NCBI GenBank assembly: GCA_944327085.1
Contig: CALVGG010000006.1
Location: forward strand, 49,342-113,341
DNA from: an uncultured Elusimicrobiales bacterium
GTDB lineage: Bacteria > Elusimicrobiota > Elusimicrobia > Elusimicrobiales > Elusimicrobiaceae
Reading direction: 5' to 3'
Length of the DNA: 64,000 bases
Every line of letters starts with the position of its first letter. Position 1 is the first letter of the stretch. Shown here piece by piece: positions 7,966 through 16,209 of this stretch. The notes under the pieces were generated by a model. That model did no database searches, was not told where the DNA came from, and saw nothing but the letters and a program-made list of their open reading frames with translations. The translations under genes and the position numbers were made by a program.

Positions 7966-8352
7966 ATGGCAAAAACCATTACCACACTGGCCGACAACCT
8001 GCACACCAGCAGCGTTACCGAAGGCATTTCCACCCCCATTGCAACCCAATACAATACCCCGCGTGATCATATGAACCCCGGCGAAGTATTGGCCGCCGCT
8101 TTGGGTGCATGCACGTTAACCATGGTGGGGTATGCCGCCTCTAAACGGGGCGACAATGCCACCGGCACCAAACTGACGCTGGACCCGACCTTTGACGAAA
8201 AGCACACCCGCATTGTAAAAATCGGGCTGGAGTTTGACTTTCCGTCCACCTTCACGCCGGAACAGAAAAAATTCTATGTAAACGTGGCCAAAACCTGCCC
8301 CGTACACAACAGCCTGCGCGAAGATATTGAATATACCGTTACGGTAAAATAA
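7966..8352 (+). CDS. Second OsmC family protein, 128 aa
   Basis: Cys49 (LGACTLTMVGYAA) and Cys111 (TCPVHNSL) align with the two redox cysteines of the preceding OsmC protein. The start is ATG 7966, eight bases after AAGGAGAT; the longer open frame upstream overlaps the previous gene and is ignored. Co-transcription with dnaJ and the first osmC is likely because no terminator separates them, while a strong hairpin follows this gene. Confidence 0.88.
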   Translation: MAKTITTLADNLHTSSVTEGISTPIATQYNTPRDHMNPGEVLAAALGACTLTMVGYAASKRGDNATGTKLTLDPTFDEKHTRIVKIGLEFDFPSTFTPEQKKFYVNVAKTCPVHNSLREDIEYTVTVK

Positions 8353-8358
8353 ACCTTT

Positions 8359-8392
8359 CCCCCCGCCGGGCCTATGCCCCGGCGGGGGTATT
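8359..8392 (+). terminator. Terminator of dnaJ-osmC-osmC operon
   Basis: 11-bp GC-rich arms, CCCCCGCCGGG (8360-8370) and its complement (8378-8388), followed by an AT-rich stretch. The T-run is weak, so it may be only partly efficient. Confidence 0.65.
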
Positions 8393-8415
8393 TATAAAAA
8401 GCTCATCACAGGTCT

Positions 8416-9792
8416 ATGCCTAAAATAAACTGGAAAGAAATTCTTGTTACCTTAAAAGATTTAACCAAAGCCTCCATAAAAAAATACACCTTATGGATTT
8501 TGCACTTGTCCCCCCACCAAAACCTTTTGCACGGTGTGTTGTTGTACACATTTTTGGGGTGGGTGGCGCTTTCTCTTCCGTTTATGAACACGCAGGACGT
8601 GGCCTGGATAGACAACCTGTTTACAGCCGCTTCCGCCGCTACTACCACGGGCTTAACAAGCATAAGCACGCCGGATAGTTACTCTTGGCTGGGGCAGCTG
8701 GTAATACTGATTTTAATACAGGCGGGCGGGCTTGGGTATATGACCATGTCCTCCTTTGTGTTTCTTTCGTTTTCCCGCCGTTTGCGCCCGCACCAAAAAG
8801 AAGTGCTCAGCGCGGAGTTCTCCCTCCCCAGTGAGCTAAACCTGCACGATTTTCTGCGCGCGGCCATCATTTTTACCGTTGTGGTGGAAAGCTTGGGCGC
8901 CGTGTTTTTGTTTAACTATTTTATGCACCACGATTACGGCATTTTCCAGGCGGCGTGGTACAGCATTTTTCACAGTATATCGGCCTTTTGTACGGCCGGG
9001 TTTAGTTTATGGCCCGACAACCTTATCCAGTTTTATGACAGTAAAACCATGAATATTATTATTTCTTTACTTTCTTTACTGGGCGCCATTGGGTTTATTG
9101 TGGTAACGGATGTTTTTAATTGGATTACCCGCCGCGCAAAAGGCCTGTCTTACACGTCTAAAATTATTTTGCTTACCATTAGCAGTGTGGTATTATTTGG
9201 CACGGTAATGCTTTATATTACAAACCCGGTTATGAGCCTGTGGGAAGCGTTTTTTCAGGCTACGGCCGCTATGAGCACCGCCGGTTTTAACACGGTGGAA
9301 ATTGGAGCCATGTCCACCTGCTCCTTACTGGTTATGATTATTTTAATGAGCATCGGCGGCGCCCCCAGCGGCACCGGCGGCGGTATTAAAAGTACGGCAT
9401 TTGTCAGCATTATGGCCATTTGGTATAACCGCCTTTTGGGCCGCAAGCACATTTCTTTCTTAGATCGCCGCATCCCCATACAAAAGTTGTATTTGGCCAC
9501 TTCCACCTTTATTTTTTACACCATTTTGCTTTTGTCCAGCGTGTTTTGGCTGACGTATTGCGAGCAAGACAAACCCTTCTTAAGTTTATTTTTTGAAGCC
9601 GCCTCCGCTTTGGCCACGGCTGGGCTGTCTATGGAGTTTACCTCCCAATTAAGTACCTGGGGCAAGATTATCATTATCATCACCATGATTATCGGCCGCG
9701 TGGGCGTAATTACTTTTGGCATGGCCCTGTTAAGAGATGATGACGACGAGCCGGAGCCGGAACCCACCGAAAAGGCGGACCTGGCCATCTAG
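8416..9792 (+). CDS. TrkH/KtrB-family potassium transporter subunit, 458 aa
   Basis: A four-fold M1-P-M2 potassium transporter. The four selectivity-filter loops are visible: ATTTGLTS, CTAGFSLWPDN, STAGFNT and ATAGLSME, each with the conserved Gly. Residues about 315-325 contain the GGAPSGTGGGIKS segment typical of the TrkH/KtrB intramembrane region. It moves K+ (coupled to Na+ or H+) across the inner membrane. It normally needs a TrkA/KtrA regulatory partner; none is encoded next to it here. The C-terminus is an acidic tail (DDDDEPEPEP) of unusual charge. Confidence 0.9.
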   Translation: MPKINWKEILVTLKDLTKASIKKYTLWILHLSPHQNLLHGVLLYTFLGWVALSLPFMNTQDVAWIDNLFTAASAATTTGLTSISTPDSYSWLGQLVILILIQAGGLGYMTMSSFVFLSFSRRLRPHQKEVLSAEFSLPSELNLHDFLRAAIIFTVVVESLGAVFLFNYFMHHDYGIFQAAWYSIFHSISAFCTAGFSLWPDNLIQFYDSKTMNIIISLLSLLGAIGFIVVTDVFNWITRRAKGLSYTSKIILLTISSVVLFGTVMLYITNPVMSLWEAFFQATAAMSTAGFNTVEIGAMSTCSLLVMIILMSIGGAPSGTGGGIKSTAFVSIMAIWYNRLLGRKHISFLDRRIPIQKLYLATSTFIFYTILLLSSVFWLTYCEQDKPFLSLFFEAASALATAGLSMEFTSQLSTWGKIIIIITMIIGRVGVITFGMALLRDDDDEPEPEPTEKADLAI

Positions 9793-9821
9793 CCCCGCCC
9801 CGGAGCAAAAACTATTTTTTG

Positions 9822-9827
9822 TAAAAT
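9822..9827 (+). promoter_or_regulatory. Probable -10 box of rimO, leaderless layout
   Basis: TAAAAT ends six bases before ATG 9834 and no Shine-Dalgarno sequence lies between. No good -35 was seen, so confidence is modest. Confidence 0.4.
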
Positions 9828-9833
9828 ATATCT

Positions 9834-11123
9834 ATGAAATTCTTTTTAATTAGCTTAGGCTGCCCCAAAAACTTAACCAACAGCGAAGAGTTCACCGCCC
9901 GCTTGCTGGCCCATGGGCACAAACTTGTTTTTTCGCCCGAAGAGGCCGACACGGTTATCATCAACACCTGCGGATTTATTTCTTCGGCCGTTAAAGAAGG
10001 AAACGAAGAAATCCGCCACGCGCTGGACTTAAAACGCCAAGGCGTCATCAAACGCGTAGCCGTAACCGGCTGCATGGTGGAACGCTACCGCCAGAAACTG
10101 GCGAAGGACTTCCCCGAAGCGGATACCGTTTTTTCCATCGCCGCGCAGGAACATATAGAAGATTTACTGGATAAAGACGGCCTGTTTTTGGAGCCTCTGC
10201 CCGCTAAGCTGCAATTGCCTGAGTTTAAAATGAGCCTCACGGCCCCCCACACCGCTTATTTAAAAGTGGCCGACGGGTGCAACAACCGCTGTGCGTATTG
10301 CACCATTCCGTCCATCCGCGGGCCGTACCGCTCCAAACCCATGACGCAAATTATTAAAGAGGCGCGGCTTATGGTGCAAAACGGGGTAAAGGAAATATCC
10401 CTTATTGCGCAGGACACCACCTCTTACGGGCTGGATTTATACGGGGAGTTAAAACTAACCGAACTTTTACAAAAACTGCTTAAAATACGCGGCCTGGGGC
10501 GCCTACGCATTATGTACGCTTACCCCCACCGCGTTACGCTGGAACTGGCCCGTTTAATGGCCGGGGAAGAAAAGATTTTTCATTACCTGGACATCCCTCT
10601 CCAGCACATAGCGGACCCGGTACTTAAAAACATGAACCGCCATTGCGACGCGGCCAAAATCCGCCAGACTTTGGACATGCTTAAAAAAGAAGTGCCGGAC
10701 ATTTCCCTGCGCACCAATTTTATAGTGGGTTTCCCGCAGGAGACGGAAAAAGACTTTCAGGAACTTAAAAAATTCGTGCGTGAATACGAGTTTGACAACA
10801 TGGGCGTGTTTGAGTTCTTCCGCGAAAAGGGCACTGCCGCCTATGATATGAAGCAAATCCCGGCCGTGGTTAAACATCAACGCGCGCGCGAGCTGGAAGA
10901 AACCCAAAGCCGCGTAATAGACAAACTAAACAAACGCCTGCTGGGCACCACGCTGGAAGCCATTGCCGACGGGCCGGACTTTGGCCGCACCTATAAAGAC
11001 GCCCCAGATATTGACGGCCGCGTTACCTTCACCCGCCCCGTTAGAACCGGCAGTATTTTTAAGGCCCGCGTAGTGGCCGCCCAAGGTTACGAGCGGGAAG
11101 TGGAACCCCTCACCGCCAAATAA
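9834..11123 (+). CDS. rimO: Ribosomal protein S12 methylthiotransferase RimO, 429 aa
   Basis: A radical-SAM methylthiotransferase that modifies Asp88 of ribosomal protein S12. The N-terminal UPF0004 domain has three cluster cysteines (LGCPKN near residue 10, NTCGF near 46, TGCMVER near 80). The radical-SAM core starts near residue 148 with GCNNRCAYCTIPSIRGPYRS, that is CxxxCxxC. The C-terminal TRAM domain is at about 365-429. RimO is favoured over MiaB because of the SLGCPKN opening and the IPSIRGPYRS stretch. A double terminator follows. Confidence 0.93.
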   Translation: MKFFLISLGCPKNLTNSEEFTARLLAHGHKLVFSPEEADTVIINTCGFISSAVKEGNEEIRHALDLKRQGVIKRVAVTGCMVERYRQKLAKDFPEADTVFSIAAQEHIEDLLDKDGLFLEPLPAKLQLPEFKMSLTAPHTAYLKVADGCNNRCAYCTIPSIRGPYRSKPMTQIIKEARLMVQNGVKEISLIAQDTTSYGLDLYGELKLTELLQKLLKIRGLGRLRIMYAYPHRVTLELARLMAGEEKIFHYLDIPLQHIADPVLKNMNRHCDAAKIRQTLDMLKKEVPDISLRTNFIVGFPQETEKDFQELKKFVREYEFDNMGVFEFFREKGTAAYDMKQIPAVVKHQRARELEETQSRVIDKLNKRLLGTTLEAIADGPDFGRTYKDAPDIDGRVTFTRPVRTGSIFKARVVAAQGYEREVEPLTAK

Positions 11124-11137
11124 AAACAAACAATATT

Positions 11138-11163
11138 CCCCGGTTTAAAGCCGGGGTTTTTTT
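11138..11163 (+). terminator. Terminator after rimO
   Basis: Arms CCCCGG (11138-11143) and CCGGGG (11151-11156), extended by AAA/TTT pairs, followed by a run of seven T. Confidence 0.8.
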
Positions 11164-11167
11164 ACCG

Positions 11168-11200
11168 CAAAAAACCCGGGGCATTTATCCCCGGGTTTTT
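11168..11200. terminator. Second, bidirectional terminator between rimO and the PLD gene
   Basis: AAAAACCCGGGG and its complement form a long symmetrical hairpin with A-run and T-run on either side, suiting the convergent genes rimO (+) and the phospholipase D-like gene (-). Confidence 0.8.
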
Positions 11201-11224
11201 AACGGTTTATACAAAACAAACGGT

Positions 11225-13252
11225 TTATAACTGGTTGGTCAGTGCGTCTACAATAAAAGAGGCCCAGCCCGTGTCCAGCTCCTGCGTCATACGTTTGGAG
11301 CGGGCAAAGTCCTTCTCAAACAAGCGGCTTTCCAGCTCGGCCACAAAGGCTGGGTCATCAATGCCCAGGCTCATTTCCCCGTTTATAAACAGGCTCATCT
11401 TATCAAAATTGGCCGAGCCTACCACCGCCCACCCGTCATATAAAGCCGCTTTTACGTGGCTCATGCCGTTATAAAAATATACGTCTATCCCGTTGCGGAA
11501 AAGCTGATTGGCTTTAATGCGGTTATTGGCGTCCATAATGCCAATGTCGTTTTCCCCGGGTAAAATTACGCGTACGTCCACCCCGCGGCCACGGGCCTGT
11601 ATTAGCTCGCGCACGATGCGGTCATCGGAAAAATACGCATTCTGTATATAAATGCGTTTTTTGGCGCGGCGGATAGCCTCCAGCTGGGCGTGAAAAATTT
11701 CCGCGTCCGTGGGTTTGGTGTACATCAGGCGCACGTTAATCATGCCGGGTTCTTCGCGGTTAACATCGCGGGAAGACTTACTAAACAGCTTGCGGTAGGC
11801 GGCGGCGTAATCTCCTCCCCAACCGGTAAAGGACCAGGTTTCATAAAAATTTTTAACCAGTTTCCCCACCACCGGGCCTTGCAGGGCCAGCATCATATCG
11901 TGCCAGGTGTAGCGGTATTCTTCGCCCACATTCATACCGCCGGTATAGGCTATTTTACGGTCCACAATATACACTTTGCTGTGGTCAAAATTGCTCCAGG
12001 TGTTTAAATGCGTGCGGGCGGAGGCTTTGGAATTTTTTTCAATATAGTCGTCTATACTTTTGGGCATTTTAAAATGGTCGCCGGGGGTGAATTCGGGCTC
12101 TTTAACGGAGTTTAAAACGGTGTTTAACTCATCCACAATCACGCGCACGTCTATCCCGTCGTTAGAGCGGGCGCGCAGCATATCGGCAATTTTCAGGCCG
12201 TAAGGATCCGCCGCAAAAATATAGGTGCGCACAAAAATGGATTCCTGCGCCCGCTGCATAGCCAAAATAAAATGTGGGAAAAACTCCTCCCCGTCAATTA
12301 ACAGCGTAACGGAGGCTTTGTAGTTTTGGCGGCTGATGTGCTTGTCTAACCATTTGTTAAAGTCGGCCAAGTCCATTTCCTCTTCGCCCGTGTACAGGGG
12401 CGGGACCGTTTCCAAATCTTTTACCTGCGGGGGCAGCATGGTATACACCGTGGACGTACCCAAAGACACCAACCTGTGCGTTGACGTAAACGGCGCCTTT
12501 ATCACCCCAAACAAATGGCTTTTTACAAAGAAAGAATAAATAAACGAGAGCGAAAACCCCAGCCCCGTCATCTCTTTTTCCACTTGGTAATAATCCGGCA
12601 GTTTTAACTGGATGATTTGGTCCTTCTCCACATCCACATACAAAAAGGGAGAAAGCGGCACCCCCCTCAAACTTAACAAGTATTTGGTATACGGGGCATT
12701 GGTGGCAATAACGGCCTGCTTTAAACGCTCGTAAAGCATGGCCCTAAACTGGACGGAAGACACCCGCCCCACTATTTTTACTTCCGCCGGGGCCTGGTTC
12801 AGTTCCACCAAATCGGCAGTGCCGTCTGGGCGGCGGTAAAGCATGGTTTCATAATTTTGAATAAAAACTACGCGCCCTTCCAGGGGGTGCTCGGGCAGTA
12901 AAGAAAGGAGCGTTTCACGCAGTAAAATTTGCCAGTCCCCCCCGGCCAGGGCCACCATATCTTTTCGGCGCGGCGCGTGTTTATCATCTGCCGGTTGTAC
13001 GCTTAACGTAAGCATAGGCAGGTGGCTGGTCAAATCGGCCTCTTTTAAATTAGCTTGCAAATAAAAACTTTTATCCCGGTATTCATAGCGGATATATAAC
13101 TTTTGCCCCGCAGTAAAAGCTGCTGCCGGGTTCAGCGTTCCTCCGTCCACCGCGCGCAGGGCACGGGCGCCTTTGGGCTGCTGCCCGGCACAGGCGCACA
13201 GCAAACAAGCCGTTAAAATACACTCAATAAAACGTAAAAAATAGGGCCGCAT
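11225..13252 (-). CDS. Phospholipase D / cardiolipin synthase-like lipoprotein, 675 aa
   Basis: The N-terminus (MRPYFLRFIECILTACLLCAC) is a lipoprotein signal with a LCAC box, so the enzyme is probably anchored in the envelope. Two HKD active-site motifs of the PLD superfamily are present: HSKVYIVDRK near residue 422, with GGMNVGEEYRYTWHD after it, and HVKAALYDGW near 597, with GSANFDKMS. Two HKD motifs in one chain and the spacing fit cardiolipin synthase-type phosphatidyltransferases, but the N-terminal 300 residues are not part of the standard enzyme and are unassigned. The lipoprotein form is unusual, because most cardiolipin synthases are multi-pass or cytosolic-face enzymes. Confidence 0.82.
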   Translation of the reverse strand: MRPYFLRFIECILTACLLCACAGQQPKGARALRAVDGGTLNPAAAFTAGQKLYIRYEYRDKSFYLQANLKEADLTSHLPMLTLSVQPADDKHAPRRKDMVALAGGDWQILLRETLLSLLPEHPLEGRVVFIQNYETMLYRRPDGTADLVELNQAPAEVKIVGRVSSVQFRAMLYERLKQAVIATNAPYTKYLLSLRGVPLSPFLYVDVEKDQIIQLKLPDYYQVEKEMTGLGFSLSFIYSFFVKSHLFGVIKAPFTSTHRLVSLGTSTVYTMLPPQVKDLETVPPLYTGEEEMDLADFNKWLDKHISRQNYKASVTLLIDGEEFFPHFILAMQRAQESIFVRTYIFAADPYGLKIADMLRARSNDGIDVRVIVDELNTVLNSVKEPEFTPGDHFKMPKSIDDYIEKNSKASARTHLNTWSNFDHSKVYIVDRKIAYTGGMNVGEEYRYTWHDMMLALQGPVVGKLVKNFYETWSFTGWGGDYAAAYRKLFSKSSRDVNREEPGMINVRLMYTKPTDAEIFHAQLEAIRRAKKRIYIQNAYFSDDRIVRELIQARGRGVDVRVILPGENDIGIMDANNRIKANQLFRNGIDVYFYNGMSHVKAALYDGWAVVGSANFDKMSLFINGEMSLGIDDPAFVAELESRLFEKDFARSKRMTQELDTGWASFIVDALTNQL

Positions 13253-13302
13253 GTTTTTATTTTATCAAATACGCACGCCGCCCAATATGCTACCATAAAC
13301 CC

Positions 13303-14037
13303 ATGAACTCTTTTAAACATCCTTATTTTAACGCCATAGAAAATTTGCTGGCCCAGCTGGACGGGCCCGAAGCCCCCGCCATACAAACCGCCGCCCAGTG
13401 GACGGCACAAGCCCTCAGCCAAGGGCATCTCATACATACTTTTGGCTGCGGGCACAGCTTAAGCCCCGCGCTGGAGCCGTTCCACCGTTCGGGCTGTTTT
13501 GCGGCGGTAAACGTTATTTTGGCGCCGGAACTGCGATTTATGCACGGTGCCGCACAAGGAACCCGCCTGGAAAGGCAGGAAGGATACTCCCCCCAAATTT
13601 TGGCTAAACACCATTTGCAAAAAGGAGACATTTTATTTGTATTCTCCAACTCCGGCCGAAACCCGGCCGGGATTGACGCCGTTTTATACGCCAAGGAAAA
13701 GGGCGTAAAAACGGTTAGCGTATCGGCCAAAAGCGCGCACAAAAACAGCCGCTCGCGCCACTCAAGCGGCCTTATGCTTTTTGACGCGGCGGACCTGGCA
13801 CTGGACAACCACGCCAGCGCCAACGAAACCTGCCTGGAAATAAACCATGTTTCTTTGGCCCCTCTTTCCACCATAGCGGCCTGCGCCGTGTTTCACGCCG
13901 TGTTGTTTAGTGCCGCGCAAATACTGGCCAGGCAAGGCCTGCGCCTGCCCGTTTACCAAAGCAGCAACCTGCCCGGAAACGACGAAGAAAACAACCGTCT
14001 TTCCCTTTTATACAAAGACCGTATAAAACATTTGTAA
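13303..14037 (+). CDS. SIS-domain sugar-phosphate-binding protein, 244 aa
   Basis: A single SIS (sugar isomerase) domain: phosphosugar contacts in TFGCGHSLSPALEPFHRSG (near 46-64) and FSNSGRNPAGID (near 110-121). The length and the GCGHS start resemble the UPF0309 group of SIS proteins, whose substrate is not established. No helix-turn-helix is present, so it is not an RpiR regulator. It is divergent from the PLD gene with only 50 bases between. No Shine-Dalgarno is seen; a TACCAT hexamer ends six bases before the ATG. Confidence 0.75.
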   Translation: MNSFKHPYFNAIENLLAQLDGPEAPAIQTAAQWTAQALSQGHLIHTFGCGHSLSPALEPFHRSGCFAAVNVILAPELRFMHGAAQGTRLERQEGYSPQILAKHHLQKGDILFVFSNSGRNPAGIDAVLYAKEKGVKTVSVSAKSAHKNSRSRHSSGLMLFDAADLALDNHASANETCLEINHVSLAPLSTIAACAVFHAVLFSAAQILARQGLRLPVYQSSNLPGNDEENNRLSLLYKDRIKHL

Positions 14038-14046
14038 CCAACAAAA

Positions 14047-14080
14047 AACAGCCCGCCGGTTTATTACGGCGGGCTGTTTT
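14047..14080. terminator. Bidirectional terminator between SIS and GDSL genes
   Basis: AACAGCCCGCCG and its complement flank a 7-base loop, with A-run and T-run on either side; the two genes converge here. Confidence 0.85.
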
Positions 14081-14092
14081 AATTAAATTGTT

Positions 14093-14695
14093 TTATAAAT
14101 ACGGCTTTATGGCTTTATGCACTTTTTGGGCCACTATTTCATAACCGGCAGCGTTGGGATGGATGGGGTCCGCCTTGTATTTGCTTTTGCCAAAAATACC
14201 GTCCAAAATACCGGGCACAAAAAGGGCCTGTTTTTCTTTGGCTATTTGTTTGTACAGTTTGGTATAGCGGCTCATGCCCGGGTAACCGCCCGTATCTACC
14301 AGTACGGCAACGGCACCGGCGGATTGCACCTCGTCCACAATTTGGCGGATGGCCTGTTCCGTTTGGTCAAAGGGCACGCTTCGCATAAAATCGTTTCCGC
14401 CAAATTCTATCAGCACCATATAGGGGTTGGCCTGCAGTACCTGCGGCAGGCGGGCGGGCGCGTTGGCGGCCGTATCGCCGGATAAACCCAAATTTACCAC
14501 CGGGCGGTTAATCATACGCCCAAGCACGGCGGGGTAAGCTTTATCTTTTCCTGCGCCGTAACCGGCGGTCAGGCTGTCTCCAAAAGCTACCACCGTTTGG
14601 CCGGAATTACCCAAATTTTTAATTTCCGTTTTTCCCCCCAGCAAAAACCAGGCTGCCACTATGGCCACTGCGGCCCATATAAAATATTTATTCAT
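14093..14695 (-). CDS. GDSL/SGNH-family esterase (TesA-like), 200 aa
   Basis: A membrane-anchored SGNH hydrolase: one N-terminal hydrophobic helix (residues 4-20), block I VVAFGDSLTAGYG with the catalytic Ser41, block II NLGLSGDTA, block III GGND near 99-102, and block V DPIHPN with the Asp-His pair near the C-terminus. Family members (TesA, arylesterase) hydrolyse thioesters and esters at the envelope. ATG 14695 is used; the open frame extends upstream to 14824 into the cdd gene but that extension has no support. It is divergent from cdd. Confidence 0.88.
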   Translation of the reverse strand: MNKYFIWAAVAIVAAWFLLGGKTEIKNLGNSGQTVVAFGDSLTAGYGAGKDKAYPAVLGRMINRPVVNLGLSGDTAANAPARLPQVLQANPYMVLIEFGGNDFMRSVPFDQTEQAIRQIVDEVQSAGAVAVLVDTGGYPGMSRYTKLYKQIAKEKQALFVPGILDGIFGKSKYKADPIHPNAAGYEIVAQKVHKAIKPYL

Positions 14696-14729
14696 AATTT
14701 TATTATAAAAAATATTTCTTGGGCGGGGA

Positions 14730-14757
14730 TTGACTTTTCCGGCTGTTATTATAAAAT
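14730..14757 (+). promoter_or_regulatory. cdd promoter, leaderless layout
   Basis: -35 TTGACT (14730-14735), 16-base spacer, -10 TAAAAT (14752-14757). The -10 box ends six bases before ATG 14764, so the transcript would begin at about the A of the start codon. No Shine-Dalgarno lies in between. Confidence 0.65.
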
Positions 14758-14763
14758 AAGAGT

Positions 14764-15201
14764 ATGAAGAAACCGACGAAAAAAGAGATTCAAACCGCCC
14801 TTTTAGATGCTGCACAAGCAGCACGGGAAAATTCGTATTCCCCCTACTCGAAATTTAAAGTAGGGGCTGCCGTTTTGACCCGCAGCGGCCGTATTTATAC
14901 GGGAACCAATATAGAAAACGCTTCGTTTGGTTTAACCGTCTGCGCGGAACGCAACGCCGTTTTTGCGGCCGTGGGCGCGGGCGAAAAAGAATTGGTTGCC
15001 TTAGCCTTGGTAACCGAGAAACTGCCCGGCGCCAAAGTAAATTCCCCTTGCGGGGCCTGCCGCCAAGTGCTGGCGGAATTTATGCAGCCCAATGCCCCCA
15101 TTTATATGGGTATGCTGGAGGGCAAAAAACGCACGGTTGTAACAAAAGCACTAAAAGATTTATTGCCGCTGGTGTTTAACCTTACCACTACCAAAAAATA
15201 A
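14764..15201 (+). CDS. cdd: Cytidine deaminase, 145 aa
   Basis: Deaminates cytidine/deoxycytidine to uridine/deoxyuridine in pyrimidine salvage. Zinc ligands and catalytic Glu are clear: CAE at residues 60-62 and PCGACR with Cys96 and Cys99. YSPYSKFKVGAAV and the IENASFG segment are family hallmarks. Length is near the usual 130-140 for the homotetrameric type. Start fixed by a strong promoter directly upstream. Pyrimidine-nucleoside phosphorylase further along the window would act next in the same salvage route. Confidence 0.95.
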   Translation: MKKPTKKEIQTALLDAAQAARENSYSPYSKFKVGAAVLTRSGRIYTGTNIENASFGLTVCAERNAVFAAVGAGEKELVALALVTEKLPGAKVNSPCGACRQVLAEFMQPNAPIYMGMLEGKKRTVVTKALKDLLPLVFNLTTTKK

Positions 15202-15202
15202 A

Positions 15203-15223
15203 GGCGCGGGAAACCGCGTTTTT
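15203..15223 (+). terminator. Terminator after cdd
   Basis: CGCGG (15205-15209) and CCGCG (15214-15218) with a GAAA loop, followed by a run of T. Confidence 0.75.
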
Positions 15224-15258
15224 ATTTACGCAAAATACCTGCGGCTTGGGGGATTATT

Positions 15259-16197
15259 ATGCTACAAACCACATACAAAGGCCTAAACGCCTTTTATTTG
15301 GAGAATGACCGGCTGCGCCTTACTTTCCTGCCGGATTACGCCTGCAAACTGGCCAGCCTGGTAAAAAAACAAACCGGGCGGGAATTCTTATTCCAAAGCC
15401 CAAAAGAAAAACTGACGCTTCCGCATTACGGGGCGCCGTTTAATCAATTTGACTCCAGCGGCTTTGACGAGGTTTTCCCCTCCATAGACGCCTGCCCCTA
15501 CCCGGACGGGGAATATAAAAACGTACCCGTGCCGGACCACGGCGAAGTGTGGGCCATGAAATGGAAATGGGAACTGGCCCCCAACGGAAGCGAGCTGATT
15601 TCCTCCGTACGCAGCGAAAACTTTCCATATACGCTTTCGCGCTTTATTACATTAAAAGATAACGAAATCACCTTCCACTACACCGTTACCAATTTGGAAG
15701 AAGGCGGTTTTAAATTTATCTGGACGCCGCACTGCCTTTTGGCCTGCACGCCCAAAACCCGCCTATTAATACCGGACAATTTAAAGCAGGTTCTTACGGT
15801 GGAACACGGCACCAAACGCCTGGGCCCGTGGGGAACCCTGCACTCCTACCCGCTGACGACCGACGTAAACGGCCAACCCTTAGATTTAGCCGCCACCGAA
15901 CCCGCCAGCGCAAACAATTGCGAGAAATTTTACTTCACCCAAAAGAACACCGCCGGTTGGTGCGGCGTGGAGCACACCGACAACGGAGATAAAATCATCT
16001 ACCGTTACGACGCCGACAAAGTGCCCTACCTGGGTGTTTGGAAAACCCAGGGCGGTTACCGCGGGGATTACAACATCGCGCTGGAACCCTGCACCGGCGT
16101 GTATGACGATTTGTACGTAGCAAATAAAATTAAAAAGGCGGCGGTTATTGCGCCGCTGGGGCAATACACCTGGCAGTTTAAAATGATTATTGAATAA
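15259..16197 (+). CDS. Aldose 1-epimerase-like (galactose mutarotase fold) protein, 312 aa
   Basis: A beta-sandwich protein of the galactose mutarotase-like superfamily: opening strands around LENDRLRLTFLPDYACKLAS, a central FIWTPHCLLACTP segment (His in the active-site region) and C-terminal LGVWKTQGG-YRGDYNIALEPCTG, where the Glu is in the place of the catalytic base. As first gene of the gal operon it probably converts beta- to alpha-D-galactose for GalK. It is more divergent than classical GalM and could act on another sugar. A GGGGGA site precedes the ATG, and galK starts 12 bases after its stop. Confidence 0.75.
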   Translation: MLQTTYKGLNAFYLENDRLRLTFLPDYACKLASLVKKQTGREFLFQSPKEKLTLPHYGAPFNQFDSSGFDEVFPSIDACPYPDGEYKNVPVPDHGEVWAMKWKWELAPNGSELISSVRSENFPYTLSRFITLKDNEITFHYTVTNLEEGGFKFIWTPHCLLACTPKTRLLIPDNLKQVLTVEHGTKRLGPWGTLHSYPLTTDVNGQPLDLAATEPASANNCEKFYFTQKNTAGWCGVEHTDNGDKIIYRYDADKVPYLGVWKTQGGYRGDYNIALEPCTGVYDDLYVANKIKKAAVIAPLGQYTWQFKMIIE

Positions 16198-16209
16198 AGG
16201 GGATAAAAT

